A DNA stretch of 41,089 nt from Caulobacteraceae bacterium (lineage in GTDB: Bacteria; Pseudomonadota; Alphaproteobacteria; Caulobacterales; Caulobacteraceae), in assembly GCA_028290905.1 (NCBI GenBank), contig JAQGIW010000188.1:1-41089 (forward strand), given 5' to 3'. This document shows positions 9,497-18,163 of the stretch, in pieces. The notes beneath the pieces were generated by a model. The model ran no database searches. It was not told the origin of the DNA and saw only the letters and a program-made list of their open reading frames with translations. The position numbers and the translations under genes were made by a program. Numbering within the stretch: the stretch's first letter is position 1; the number at the start of each line of letters is the position of its first letter.

Positions 9497-9907
9497 ATGC
9501 GTGCTCCGCGAGGGCTCACCATCGGCCGCCTCGCCGCCCTGAGCCGGGTGAACCTCGAGACCATCCGTTACTATGAGCGCATCGGCCTGATGCCTGCGCC
9601 GGACCGTACGGAGGGTGGACACCGCCTTTACGACGAGGCGCACGAACGGCGTCTATCGTTCATTCGGAGAGGACGGGAACTGGGCTTCGGGATCGAATCC
9701 ATCCGGGCTCTGCTCAGCCTTGCCGAGCCTGACCATCGGTCGTGCGAAGAGGTTCAGCCAATCGCCGCCTCGCACCTTCACGAGGTGCGAGCCAAGCTCG
9801 CCGACCTCGCCCGTCTGGAGGCCATCCTCGCGGAGACCTTGAGCCGGTGCAAAGGTCATATGTCCGCGCCCTCCTGCCCTGTGCTGGAGATGTTGGAGGC
9901 GCGCTAG
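9497..9907 (+). CDS. merR: Hg(II)-type MerR transcriptional regulator
   Basis: A 136-residue MerR. The N-terminal winged helix (LTIGRLAALSRVNLETIRYY) is followed by the long dimer helix and the metal loop. The three cysteines that bind mercury in Tn501 MerR (82, 117, 126) are all present at Cys83, Cys118 and Cys127 (RSCEEVQ, SRCKGH, APSCPVL), with identical spacing. That, plus the divergent MerT-like gene and a mer-like dyad between them, argues strongly for Hg(II) sensing. Two ATGs occur (9494, 9497); the second is 6 nt from AAGGAG and is preferred. No merA reductase is found in the window, so any resistance would rely on genes elsewhere. Confidence 0.88.
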   Translation: MRAPRGLTIGRLAALSRVNLETIRYYERIGLMPAPDRTEGGHRLYDEAHERRLSFIRRGRELGFGIESIRALLSLAEPDHRSCEEVQPIAASHLHEVRAKLADLARLEAILAETLSRCKGHMSAPSCPVLEMLEAR

Positions 9908-10275
9908 CGGATTCAACGTCGGCTCACCACGACCCCGTGCCGCCACGTGCGGAAATTGCCACGGCTCCAGAAACGATGGTGTGGACGCTCCCCCGGGGCA
10001 TTCTCGCCGCGTTCGGTTGGGCTCCCATCGCCAAGGTTTTGATTCCGAACCACTGCCCGGCCGCCATAGCTGACAGTTGGAGTGGCGGCACGCGCTGGTG
10101 GGGAGCGGAAATTCCAGCCGGCGCTGAAGCTCGCTACGCGCGTATCGTGATCGTTTTCTGGCCCCGTCAACCGGGCGTGCATCTGTGTTGGGTTGGGCGC
10201 ACAGTGTCCCCCCGCCGTACGGGCGCGCCTCTCGCGCGCTTTCGAGCGATCGCGCAGGCCGCGAAGGGACTCGAA
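9908..10275. other. Gene-poor stretch of 368 bp
   Basis: Between merR and the DUF1772 gene I see no recognisable gene, RNA or repeat. The plus strand is open in the merR -1 frame across the whole stretch, but the translated sequence has no family features, and base composition is slightly more mixed than in coding neighbours. It may be degraded accessory DNA. Confidence 0.5.
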
Positions 10276-10707
10276 ATGTGGGCTGGACAATTGGCTCTGA
10301 TCGCGGCGGCCCTGTTCGCCGGCGGCGCGTTGCACGTGGCGCTCGCCGAACAACCAGCCCGGCTCGCGCTGAACCCCGAGGCGATGCTCATCCAGTGGAA
10401 GGCGTCGTTCACCCGCGCGCAGAGATCGGCGCCAGCGCAGGCGATCCTGGGGGTCGGGCTCGGCCTGGCGGCCTGGTGGATGAGCGGCAGGCTGGTGTGG
10501 GCCTTTGGCGCGGTTCTGCTGGGCGCCAACATCCCCTTCACCCTGATCCTGATTGGATCGACCAACCGCCAACTCCTGGCGACAGCGCCGGCCGAGGCTG
10601 GGCCGGCCAGTCGCGCGCTGGTAGAAAAATGGGGACGGCTTCACGCCGGCCGCACCGTGCTGGCGCTAGCGGCGACGGGCGCCTTCGCCTGGGCGGGGCT
10701 CAAATGA
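10276..10707 (+). CDS. DUF1772-like small integral membrane protein
   Basis: A 143-residue inner-membrane protein with four predicted helices: LALIAAALFAGGALHVALA, ILGVGLGLAAWW, LVWAFGAVLLGANIPFTLIL and VLALAATGAFAWAG. The pattern 'P-R-L-A-L ... W..SF.RA' after helix 1 and 'NIPFTLILI..TN..L' with a final 'W..LH..RT.L' is typical of the DUF1772/anthrone-oxygenase-like family. A true enzyme role is unproven. ATG 10276 is taken because the first helix begins directly after it; the frame is open far upstream without homology. The next gene follows after 43 bp, which holds a tiny coupled frame, so the two probably form an operon. Confidence 0.75.
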   Translation: MWAGQLALIAAALFAGGALHVALAEQPARLALNPEAMLIQWKASFTRAQRSAPAQAILGVGLGLAAWWMSGRLVWAFGAVLLGANIPFTLILIGSTNRQLLATAPAEAGPASRALVEKWGRLHAGRTVLALAATGAFAWAGLK

Positions 10708-10750
10708 GCGCGGCGGCGCCCCGCCGTCCCGCCAAGACCGCGGCCGCGTG

Positions 10751-11383
10751 ATGAAGGTAATCGTCTTCGGCGCCGCCGGCGCTACCGGCGCTCTCCTGGT
10801 TCGACGGTCGCTCGAGCGCGGCCATACCATTACCGCCTTCGTCCGCAATCCAAGTGCGCCCACGCTGGAGGGGGTCCGCGCCGTCCATGGTGACGCGCGC
10901 GATGCCGCCGCGGTGAGCGCCGCGATCATTGACCACGATGCCGTCCTGCTCGCCCTGGGCTCGCGCTCGCTTGGCACGAGCGATCTGTTGGAGGTGAGCA
11001 GCCGCAACGTCATCGCCGCCATGGAGCGCTACGGTGTTCGGCGCCTGATTGCCCTGAGCGCCGCCGGGGCCCTGCATGACGCCGGGGTTCGCCAGGGCCC
11101 TGTTGGCCGCGCCATGCTTCGGGTTCTCATGTCCACCCTGCTGCGCAACGTCAGGCGCGACCAAGCGGCGCAGGAGCGGCAGATCGAGGCCAGCGGCCTC
11201 GACTACACCATCGTGCGGCCGCCATTCCTTACCAATGGACCCGCTTCGGGACGATATCGCGTCGACCTGGACGGTCTCCCGGCCAAAGCCGGCCCGATCT
11301 CCAGGGCCGACGTCGCCGCCTTCATGGTCGATCACTTGGAGGATGCGTCCTTCATTCGTAAAGGACCGCATCTGGCGACCTGA
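10751..11383 (+). CDS. NmrA-like / atypical SDR NAD(P)-binding protein
   Basis: A 210-residue single Rossmann protein. GAAGATGALLVRRSLERGH is the GxxGxxG dinucleotide motif of atypical SDRs; VRNPS after beta-2 suggests NADP(H), and LDYTIVRPPFLTNGP matches the 'YTIVRPxxL' motif of NmrA-like and flavin-reductase-like members. The classic YxxxK pair is absent (atypical subgroup), so redox sensing or NADPH-dependent reduction are both possible. ATG 10751 overlaps an upstream tiny frame by one base (TGATG); GTG 10748 would add one codon. Confidence 0.85.
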   Translation: MKVIVFGAAGATGALLVRRSLERGHTITAFVRNPSAPTLEGVRAVHGDARDAAAVSAAIIDHDAVLLALGSRSLGTSDLLEVSSRNVIAAMERYGVRRLIALSAAGALHDAGVRQGPVGRAMLRVLMSTLLRNVRRDQAAQERQIEASGLDYTIVRPPFLTNGPASGRYRVDLDGLPAKAGPISRADVAAFMVDHLEDASFIRKGPHLAT

Positions 11384-11402
11384 GGAAGGAGGCTCTGCTC
11401 AG

Positions 11403-11424
11403 CTTCGACAATTATTAGTCGAAG
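11403..11424. terminator. Stem-loop between convergent genes (possible bidirectional terminator)
   Basis: CTTCGAC (11403-11409) pairs perfectly with GTCGAAG (11418-11424) around an AT-only 8-nt loop, in the 47-bp gap between the convergent NmrA-like gene and the outer-membrane-factor gene. No U-tract follows on either strand, so termination is only inferred from position. Confidence 0.35.
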
Positions 11425-11430
11425 GAACGG

Positions 11431-12879
11431 TCAGCCCCGCGACGCCACCTGCGTCTGAGACATCCCGCCCCAGCCGCCGCCCAGCGCCCGCAGCAGATCG
11501 ACGCTCGCCTGCAGGCGGCGGGTGGCGATCATCAGGGCGGCGCGCTGGGCGTCGAGATCGGCGGTCTGGGCGGTGACCACGTCGAGATAGGTGACCGCGC
11601 CCATCTGGTACTGGATCGTCGCCAGGGATTCGGTGCGGCGCGCGGCCTCGAGCGCGGCGGTTTCCGCGCGGGCCTCGTCGGCCAGCCGGTTGCACAGGGC
11701 CAGATTGTCCTCGACCTGCTGGAACGCGGCCAGCACGATGGAGCGGTAGCCGGCGCTGGCCTCGTCGAACTGGTCGCGGGCCTGGCGCAGCGTCGCCTTG
11801 CGCCGTCCGCCGTCGAACAGGGGCAAGGTGACGTTCGGCCCAAGGGTCCACCAGCTGTTGGCGGCCTGCAGCAGGTTGACGCCCCCGGCGCTCTCGAAGC
11901 CGGCGGCGCCGCCCAGGGTGATGCTCGGGTAGAAGGCGGCCCTGGCCACGCCGATGCCGGCGTTGGCGGCCGCCGCCCGCCGCTCCGCCGCTGCGATGTC
12001 CGGACGACGCTGCAGCAACAGGGAAGGGGCCGCCACGGGCGTGTGGGGCGGGTCCAGCATGATGGGGTCGGCCGGCAGCGAGAACGTCGACGCCGGCTCG
12101 CCGACCAGGGCGGCGATCTCGTGCTCCAGCAGCGCGCGCTGGGCGGCGACGTCGATCCGCTGGGCGCGGGCGGTCTCCAGCTGGGTCTGGGCCCGGCCGA
12201 CGTCCAGGCCCGCCACGGCGCCCCCGTCATGCAGGTCCCGGGTCAGGGCGAGCGCCTTGGCGTAGGCGACAACGGCGTCGGAGAGCACCTTGTCCTGGGC
12301 GTCCAGCCCCCGCAAGCCCAGATAGGCGTCGGCCAGCTGCGCCTCCAGGCTGAGACGCACGGAGGCGGCGTCGGCGGCGCTGGCCTGGGCCTGGGCCTTC
12401 CCCGCGGCGACCATGTTGCGCACACGGCCCCACAGGTCGAGCTCATAGGAGGTGCTGGCGCCGACGATGTCGTCGTCGTAGTTGCTGACGCCGCCGCGGC
12501 GAAGGGGGCGGCGGTCGGACTGCCGGTTGTAGGTTTCGCTGGCCGACGCGGTCAGCTGCGGCAACTGGGCGGCACGGGCCTGGGCCGCCAGGGCGCGGGC
12601 CTCGTCGTAGCGCGCCAGGGCGATGGCGAGGTCGGGATTGGACGTCTCGATCCTCTGCTCGAGACCGTCGAGAGTCCGGTCGCCGTAGACGGTCCACCAG
12701 TCGCCGCGCGGGGCGGCGTCGTCCGGGCTGGCCGGCGTCCACGGCCCCGTTTCCTTGAAGGCGGGCGGCGTGGCCAGCGTCAGCGGCGTATAGGCCGGGG
12801 CCAGGGAGCAGCCGGCCAGCGCCGCCGCCACCGCCCCGACGAGCGCAAGCGGGCCGGCGGCGTGGCTAGAGCGTCGCAT
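11431..12879 (-). CDS. Outer-membrane factor lipoprotein of an RND efflux system (NodT family)
   Basis: TolC/OprM-type channel, 482 residues, forming the outer-membrane exit of the tripartite pump encoded just upstream. A lipoprotein signal is clear ([14 protein letters not shown] with lipobox Cys23), so the mature protein should be lipid-anchored. Two repeats of the outer-membrane-efflux domain follow, with [11 protein letters not shown] (the NodT hallmark), [14 protein letters not shown] and a second-repeat [15 protein letters not shown]. It overlaps the adaptor gene by 14 bp and is the last gene of the pump operon. Confidence 0.93.
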   Translation of the reverse strand: MRRSSHAAGPLALVGAVAAALAGCSLAPAYTPLTLATPPAFKETGPWTPASPDDAAPRGDWWTVYGDRTLDGLEQRIETSNPDLAIALARYDEARALAAQARAAQLPQLTASASETYNRQSDRRPLRRGGVSNYDDDIVGASTSYELDLWGRVRNMVAAGKAQAQASAADAASVRLSLEAQLADAYLGLRGLDAQDKVLSDAVVAYAKALALTRDLHDGGAVAGLDVGRAQTQLETARAQRIDVAAQRALLEHEIAALVGEPASTFSLPADPIMLDPPHTPVAAPSLLLQRRPDIAAAERRAAAANAGIGVARAAFYPSITLGGAAGFESAGGVNLLQAANSWWTLGPNVTLPLFDGGRRKATLRQARDQFDEASAGYRSIVLAAFQQVEDNLALCNRLADEARAETAALEAARRTESLATIQYQMGAVTYLDVVTAQTADLDAQRAALMIATRRLQASVDLLRALGGGWGGMSQTQVASRG

Positions 12880-14089
12880 GGGCCGGCGCCCCGGTTCGAC
12901 CCGCCTGAGGCGCGGCGACGCGGACCAGGTCCCCGGCGCGCAGGCTGTCGGGGGGATTGTCGATCACCCGGTCGGCGGCGGTGAGGCCGGAGGCGATCTC
13001 CACGGTGGCCCCCAGGTCGCGGCCGATGGTGACCGGCCTGATCGCCACGCGCCCGCCCGATCCGACCACGGCCACCGACATGCCGGCGTCGCGGAACATC
13101 AGGGCGCTGGCCGGCGCCCGGATGGCGCCGTTGTCGGAGGGCAGGGCGAAGCGGACCTGGGCGTAGTCGCCGGGCTTCAGCTGGCGGTCGGTGTTGTCGA
13201 TCTGCAGCTGCACCAGAAGCGAGCCGGACTGGGGGGTGATGGCGTCGGCGCTCGCGGCCACATTGGCGGTGAAGACCTTGCCTGGATGCTCCGGCACCGT
13301 GAAGCTGGCGGTCATGCCGGGCCTGACGTCCGCCGAATAGTTCTGCGGCACCTGGACATAGATCCTCAGGCGCTTCTCGTCGGCGACGGTGAACAGCGGG
13401 GTGTCGGTTGGGCCGCCGACGCTGATCAGGGCCCCGATGTCGGTGGAGCGGGTGGTGACCACGCCGTCGAAGGGGGCGGTGATGCGCTTGAAGCCCTCCA
13501 GGGCCTGCAGCCGCTGCACGTTGGCGCGGGCCGACGCCACCAGGGTGGTCTTGGCCGCGAGGTCGCCGTTCTTGTTGTCCGCGTCCTGGCGCGCGACGGC
13601 GTCCTTGGCCAGCAGGCCGGCCCAGCGCTGGGCGGTGATCTGCGAGAGCTGCTGGTTGGCCACGGCGGTGGCCAGGTCCGCCTTGGCCTGGTTCAGTTGC
13701 TGGTCCAGGTCCGGGGTGTCAATCTCGGCGAGGACCTGGCCGGCCTTCACCGGACTGCCGATGTCGGCGTACCAGCGCTTGAGATAGCCGGCGACGCGGG
13801 CGTGGATCGGTGCGTTGTAGAAGGCCTGGACCGCGCCGGGCAGGACCAGACTTTGACCGTTCAAGCCGGCGACGCTCGCCAGCCGGACCACAGGCGTGGC
13901 CTGGGCGGTGGTCCAGCGCCTCAGGTTCTGGTCGGCCTGGACACGGCTCAGCGCGCCGAAGGCGACGATCCCCGCGGCCACGCAGAGGGCGGCGAGGCCC
14001 ACTGCTTTCAGGCGTCGGGGCGGCTCGTGGTTCAGGATCGCGGCCTGACCGGCAGGCGCGGCGTCGAGCTGATCGGGCATGTCACGCAT
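12866..14089 (-). CDS. RND efflux periplasmic adaptor (membrane fusion protein)
   Basis: A 407-residue adaptor that bridges the RND pump and the outer-membrane factor. It has an N-terminal membrane anchor ([19 protein letters not shown]), a lipoyl half-motif ([24 protein letters not shown]), a short coiled coil ([20 protein letters not shown]), the second lipoyl half ([19 protein letters not shown]) and a beta-barrel plus membrane-proximal domain ([17 protein letters not shown]). Start at ATG 14089 has GGAG 8-9 nt upstream and overlaps the pump gene by 8 bp; ATG 14080 is an alternative. No lipobox Cys is seen, so it is probably anchored by the helix. Confidence 0.93.
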   Translation of the reverse strand: MRDMPDQLDAAPAGQAAILNHEPPRRLKAVGLAALCVAAGIVAFGALSRVQADQNLRRWTTAQATPVVRLASVAGLNGQSLVLPGAVQAFYNAPIHARVAGYLKRWYADIGSPVKAGQVLAEIDTPDLDQQLNQAKADLATAVANQQLSQITAQRWAGLLAKDAVARQDADNKNGDLAAKTTLVASARANVQRLQALEGFKRITAPFDGVVTTRSTDIGALISVGGPTDTPLFTVADEKRLRIYVQVPQNYSADVRPGMTASFTVPEHPGKVFTANVAASADAITPQSGSLLVQLQIDNTDRQLKPGDYAQVRFALPSDNGAIRAPASALMFRDAGMSVAVVGSGGRVAIRPVTIGRDLGATVEIASGLTAADRVIDNPPDSLRAGDLVRVAAPQAGRTGAPAHATL

Positions 14090-17000
14090 AGGCTTCTCCG
14101 GAGTGCGGGGCTTGGCTGTCGCGCGCTTTCGCGGCGCGCGCGGCCTCGCGGCCGTGGACGATGCTGAACACGACCGGCACGAACATCAGGGTGGCGCAGG
14201 TGGCGAACACCAGGCCGCCGATCACGGCGCGGCCGAGCGGGGCGTTCTGCTCGCCCCCTTCGCCCAGGCCCAGCGCCATCGGGGCCATGCCGATGATCAT
14301 CGCCAACGCCGTCATCACCACGGGCCGGCATCGCGTGAAGCCGGCCTCCATGGCGGCGACCGCGGCGTCGCCGGTGGCCGCCAGCCGCTCGCGGGCGAAG
14401 CTGACCACCAGAATGGAATTGGCCGTGGCCACCCCCATGCACATGATCGTGCCGGTGAGCGCCGGGACCGACAGGGTGGTGTGGGTGGCGAACAGCATCC
14501 AGGCGATGCCGGCCAGGGCGGCCGGCAGGGCGGTGATGATCACGAATGGATCCAGCCACGACTGGAAGTTCACCACGATCACCAGATAGATCAGCACGAT
14601 CGCGCCCAGCAGGCCGAAGCCGAGGCCCGCGAAGGCGGCGTTCATGGTCTGCACCTGGCCGCGCAGCGTGACCGTGGCGCCTCGCGGCGCGTCCTTGGCC
14701 GTGGCCTTGATCAGGGCGTGCACGTCGGCGGCGACGGCGGCCAGGTCACGGTCCTGGTTGGTGGCGAACAGGTCGATGGTCGGCTGCACGTTGTAGTGGC
14801 TGACGACCGCCGGCGTCTGCTCGCGGCTGATCTTGCCGAGGCCGCCTAGCACCTGCACGCCCCCACCGGGCGCGCGGGCGGTCACCGGGATGTTCTCCAG
14901 CCCCGGCAGCGTGTCGACCTTGTATTCCGGCGTCTGGGCGACGACCGGATAGGAGACCCCGTTCTTGCGGTCCAGCCAGAACACCGGCGCCGTCTGGCTG
15001 CTGCCCGCAAGCGAGGTGGTGACGGCGTTGGTCACGTCCTGCTCGGTGAGCCCGTACTGGGCCATCCGCGAGCGGTCGACGTCGACCCGCAGCTGCGGGT
15101 TGTCCAGGGATTGCTGCATGCGGGCGTCGGCGACGCCGCGGATCTTCCGCATCGCGCGCAGCAGCTCTAGAGCATAGGCTTGGTCGGCCTGGATGTTCGG
15201 CCCGATCACCTGCACGTCCAGCGGGGCCGGAGACCCGAAATTCAGGATCTGGCTGATGATGTCGGCGGGCGGGAACGAGAAGGTGGCCCCGGGGAAGGCG
15301 CGGGGCAGCTGCTCGCGCAGGCGACGGACATAGTCGGCCGTCGGGCGATGGCTCTTGCCCAGGCTGATGTAGATGTCGCCGTCCTGATAGCCGATCAGGC
15401 CGGAGTTGTTGTAGATCGTGTTGATGGCGCTGGTCGGCAGGCCGATGTTGTCAACGATCGAGCCCAGCTCGTCCGGCGGGATCGTCTGGCGAATCCGCTG
15501 CTCGATGTCGCCGAACATCGCCGAGGCGTCCTCGATGCGGGTGCCGACCGGCGGGCGGACGTGCAGGGTGATCTGGCCCGAATCCACCGAGGGGAAGAAG
15601 TTCGCGCCCAGGAACGGCGTGAGCGCGAACGAGGCGAACACCACGCCGAGGAATCCGATCACGAACCGCCGCCGGTGGGCCAGGGCCATGGCCAGAAGGT
15701 TGCGATAGGCCTCGCGGAAGCGCTCGAAGGCGGCCTCGAAAGCGCGCTGGAAGGCCCTGAGCGGGCGCAGCCAGGCCGGACCGGAGGCGGGCGCGCCGGC
15801 GGCCTCGCCCGGCGCGTGCGGCCTCAGGAGATACATGGCCATGGTCGGGATCAGCGTCCGCGACAACACGAACGAGGCGATCATCGCGAACACCACCGAC
15901 TCGGCCATCGGCACGAACAGGAAGCCGGCTACCCCCTTGAGGGCGAACATCGGCACGAACACGATGCAGATGCACAGAAGGCTCACGAAGGCGGGGACGA
16001 CGATCTGCTGGGCGCCATCTAGAATGGCGGTGTTGACGTCCTTGCCGTGCTCCAGGTGCCAGTTGATGTTCTCAATGGTCACGGTCCCGTCGTCGACGAG
16101 GATGCCCACCGCCAGCGCCAGGCCGCCCAGGGTCATGATGTTCAGCGTCTGACCGGCCAGGTTCAGCCCGATCAGGGCGCAGAGGATCGACAGCGGAATC
16201 GAGGTGGCGATGATCAGAGTCGACCGCCAGCTGCCCAGAAACAGCAGGATCATCAGGCTGGTCAGGGCGGCGGCGATCACACCCTCGCGGATCACACCGG
16301 AGATCGCCGCCTTGACGAACAGCGACTGGTCGTTGAGCGCGGCGACGTGGAAGCTGGACGGCAGCGTCGCCTGGATCTTCGGCAGAGCGTCCTTGACCCC
16401 CTGGATGATGGCCAGCGTGGAGACCTGACCCGCCTTGAGGATGGTGGTCAGCACCGCCCGCGAGCCGTTGACGTGCACCAGGCTCTGCTGCGGCGGCGAG
16501 CCGTCGCGCACGTGGCCGACGTCGCGCATGTAGATGGTGGCGCCGCCCACCGACTTGACCGGCACGTCGTTGAGCTCCTCGACGGTGTCCGGCGAGTCGT
16601 TGAGCTTCACCGTGTACTGCATGGAGCCGATCTTGGCCGTGCCCGCCGGGATGATCTGGTCCTGGCTGGCGATGGCCGTCTCGACGTCCTGGGCGGAGAG
16701 CCCCTTGGCCTGCAACGCCTGCGGATCGAGGTCGATCTGTACCTGGCGCACGCGCCCGCCGTAGGCGTAGGGAATGGCCGCCCCCGGAACCGACGTCAGG
16801 ACCGGACGCATGAAGTTCTGCGTCAGGTCCAGCACCTGCTGCTCGGAGAGGCTCTGGCTCGAGGTCGCCAGCTGCAGGATCGGGACCGTCGAGGCGTTGT
16901 AGTTGAGGATCAGCGGCGGGGTGATCCCGGGCGGCATCTGCTTGAGGACGCTCTGCGAGACCGAGGTGACCTGGGCCGTCGCGGTCCGGATGTCGACGTC

Positions 17001-17297
17001 CGGCTGGAAGTAGATCTTGACGATGCCGATCCCCGGCAGGGACTGGCTCTCGCTGTGCTCGATGTCGTTGACCGTGGTGGTCAGGGATCGCTCATAGGGC
17101 GCGATGATCCGCCCGGCCATCTCCTCGGGCGACAGGCCGGTGAACTGCCAGGCGACCCCGATCACCGGCACGCGGATGTTCGGGAAGATGTCGGTCGGGG
17201 TGTTCAGCGCCGCGAGCGGTCCGATGATCAGGATCAGCAGGGCCAGCACGATGAACGTGTAGGGCCGCTGCAGGGCGACGCGGACGATCCAGAGCAT
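14082..17297 (-). CDS. RND-superfamily efflux permease (AcrB/MdtC-like)
   Basis: Inner-membrane proton-driven pump of 1071 residues, the normal length for twelve-helix RND proteins with two large periplasmic loops. It begins with a typical amphipathic helix (LQRPYTFIVLALL), and helix 4 keeps the aspartate pair (GILVDDGTVTIEN, Asp402/Asp403) needed for proton relay in AcrB. In helix 10 the lysine of AcrB (Lys940, SAKNAIL) is replaced: MGVATANSILVVSFARE has Ala around 959. This is seen in a subgroup of RND pumps and implies a changed relay. It lies downstream of a regulator block on the same strand and upstream of its adaptor and channel genes. The drug range cannot be read from sequence. Confidence 0.93.
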   Translation of the reverse strand: MLWIVRVALQRPYTFIVLALLILIIGPLAALNTPTDIFPNIRVPVIGVAWQFTGLSPEEMAGRIIAPYERSLTTTVNDIEHSESQSLPGIGIVKIYFQPDVDIRTATAQVTSVSQSVLKQMPPGITPPLILNYNASTVPILQLATSSQSLSEQQVLDLTQNFMRPVLTSVPGAAIPYAYGGRVRQVQIDLDPQALQAKGLSAQDVETAIASQDQIIPAGTAKIGSMQYTVKLNDSPDTVEELNDVPVKSVGGATIYMRDVGHVRDGSPPQQSLVHVNGSRAVLTTILKAGQVSTLAIIQGVKDALPKIQATLPSSFHVAALNDQSLFVKAAISGVIREGVIAAALTSLMILLFLGSWRSTLIIATSIPLSILCALIGLNLAGQTLNIMTLGGLALAVGILVDDGTVTIENINWHLEHGKDVNTAILDGAQQIVVPAFVSLLCICIVFVPMFALKGVAGFLFVPMAESVVFAMIASFVLSRTLIPTMAMYLLRPHAPGEAAGAPASGPAWLRPLRAFQRAFEAAFERFREAYRNLLAMALAHRRRFVIGFLGVVFASFALTPFLGANFFPSVDSGQITLHVRPPVGTRIEDASAMFGDIEQRIRQTIPPDELGSIVDNIGLPTSAINTIYNNSGLIGYQDGDIYISLGKSHRPTADYVRRLREQLPRAFPGATFSFPPADIISQILNFGSPAPLDVQVIGPNIQADQAYALELLRAMRKIRGVADARMQQSLDNPQLRVDVDRSRMAQYGLTEQDVTNAVTTSLAGSSQTAPVFWLDRKNGVSYPVVAQTPEYKVDTLPGLENIPVTARAPGGGVQVLGGLGKISREQTPAVVSHYNVQPTIDLFATNQDRDLAAVAADVHALIKATAKDAPRGATVTLRGQVQTMNAAFAGLGFGLLGAIVLIYLVIVVNFQSWLDPFVIITALPAALAGIAWMLFATHTTLSVPALTGTIMCMGVATANSILVVSFARERLAATGDAAVAAMEAGFTRCRPVVMTALAMIIGMAPMALGLGEGGEQNAPLGRAVIGGLVFATCATLMFVPVVFSIVHGREAARAAKARDSQAPHSGEAYA

Positions 17298-17453
17298 GGC
17301 GGCGTGGTTTCACGAGCGGGCAAGGCGAAGTCCCGCGCCCGACCGCTCCCGGAGGGTGGGGGGAGGAGGAAACGGTGGGGCGCGGGACAGAGCAGCGTTG
17401 TGCTGCGCCGCACGTATTGCGCTGCAGCGTCTAAACCGACCAAGTCGCGCCGA

Positions 17454-18158
17454 TTAAGACAACTTCATCTTGCGCTGCTCGCCCTTCGTGAAGGCGGCCG
17501 ACGTGGCCGTGGCGACTTCGAACAGGTAGCCGTGACCCGCTATGCTCCTCAGGCGGCCGTCCAGCCCCGCCGCCGCCAGCCGGCGACGCAAACGCGAAAG
17601 GCGGGCGCGAATCAGGTCCGGCCGGGGCTCGACCTCGTCCCCCCAGACCTGCTGCTGGAGCTGCTCGAGGCTGACGACTTCGCCGGCGTGAGCGACCATG
17701 TGCGCCATCACCGCGTAGTCCCGCCCGGAGAGGACGAGCTGGCGGCCCTGCACGCGGATCGCCTGTTCGGCCGCGATCATCTCTGCCGCCGCGGCCACCG
17801 GCTTCGGTCGGGCGCGGGACAGGAGGCGTTCGAGGGCCTCCAGGCGCGCTTCCAATTCGCTGAACGACACAGGGCGCGTGAAAACGGCGTCGGCGCCGGC
17901 GGCAAGCACGTCGGCCGGTCCGGCTTCGGCGGGGGCCGCGATCACCACCAGCAGCGACTCCGACGCCTGGGCGAAGCGCCCGGCGCCCACGGCGGGACCA
18001 CTCCACCAGTCCAGCACGATCGCCCCGTAGTCGCTCTCGCCGGCCATCGCCAGGCCGTCCGCGGGCCGGTCGGTGGCCTCCACCACGTGGCCGGCTTCGC
18101 GTAGCGCGTTCACCAGATAGGGATCGATCCGGCGATCGGTCGCATAGAGCAGGCGCAC
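17454..18158 (-). CDS. OmpR-type DNA-binding protein with degenerate receiver domain
   Basis: A 234-residue regulator. The C-terminal half is a clear OmpR/PhoB winged helix (RDYAVMAHMVAHAGEVVS, RARLSRLRRRL, IAGHGYLFEV). The receiver keeps Asp50 (AIVLDWW) but one of the two Mg-binding acidic residues is missing (YATDRR), and the conserved lysine is Arg95 (VFTRPVS), so normal phosphorylation control is doubtful. GTG 18158, 5 nt after the kinase stop, gives the usual receiver N-terminus; ATG 18191 would add 11 residues overlapping the kinase. It ends the regulator trio and is followed, after 156 bp, by the RND pump operon, which it may control. Confidence 0.82.
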   Translation of the reverse strand: MRLLYATDRRIDPYLVNALREAGHVVEATDRPADGLAMAGESDYGAIVLDWWSGPAVGAGRFAQASESLLVVIAAPAEAGPADVLAAGADAVFTRPVSFSELEARLEALERLLSRARPKPVAAAAEMIAAEQAIRVQGRQLVLSGRDYAVMAHMVAHAGEVVSLEQLQQQVWGDEVEPRPDLIRARLSRLRRRLAAAGLDGRLRSIAGHGYLFEVATATSAAFTKGEQRKMKLS

Positions 18159-18163
18159 GGCGA

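Noticed and set aside
16047-18104. 685-codon plus-strand frame across the RND start and regulator
   Set aside because: Spans two real minus-strand genes and the gap between them, with no recognisable fold.
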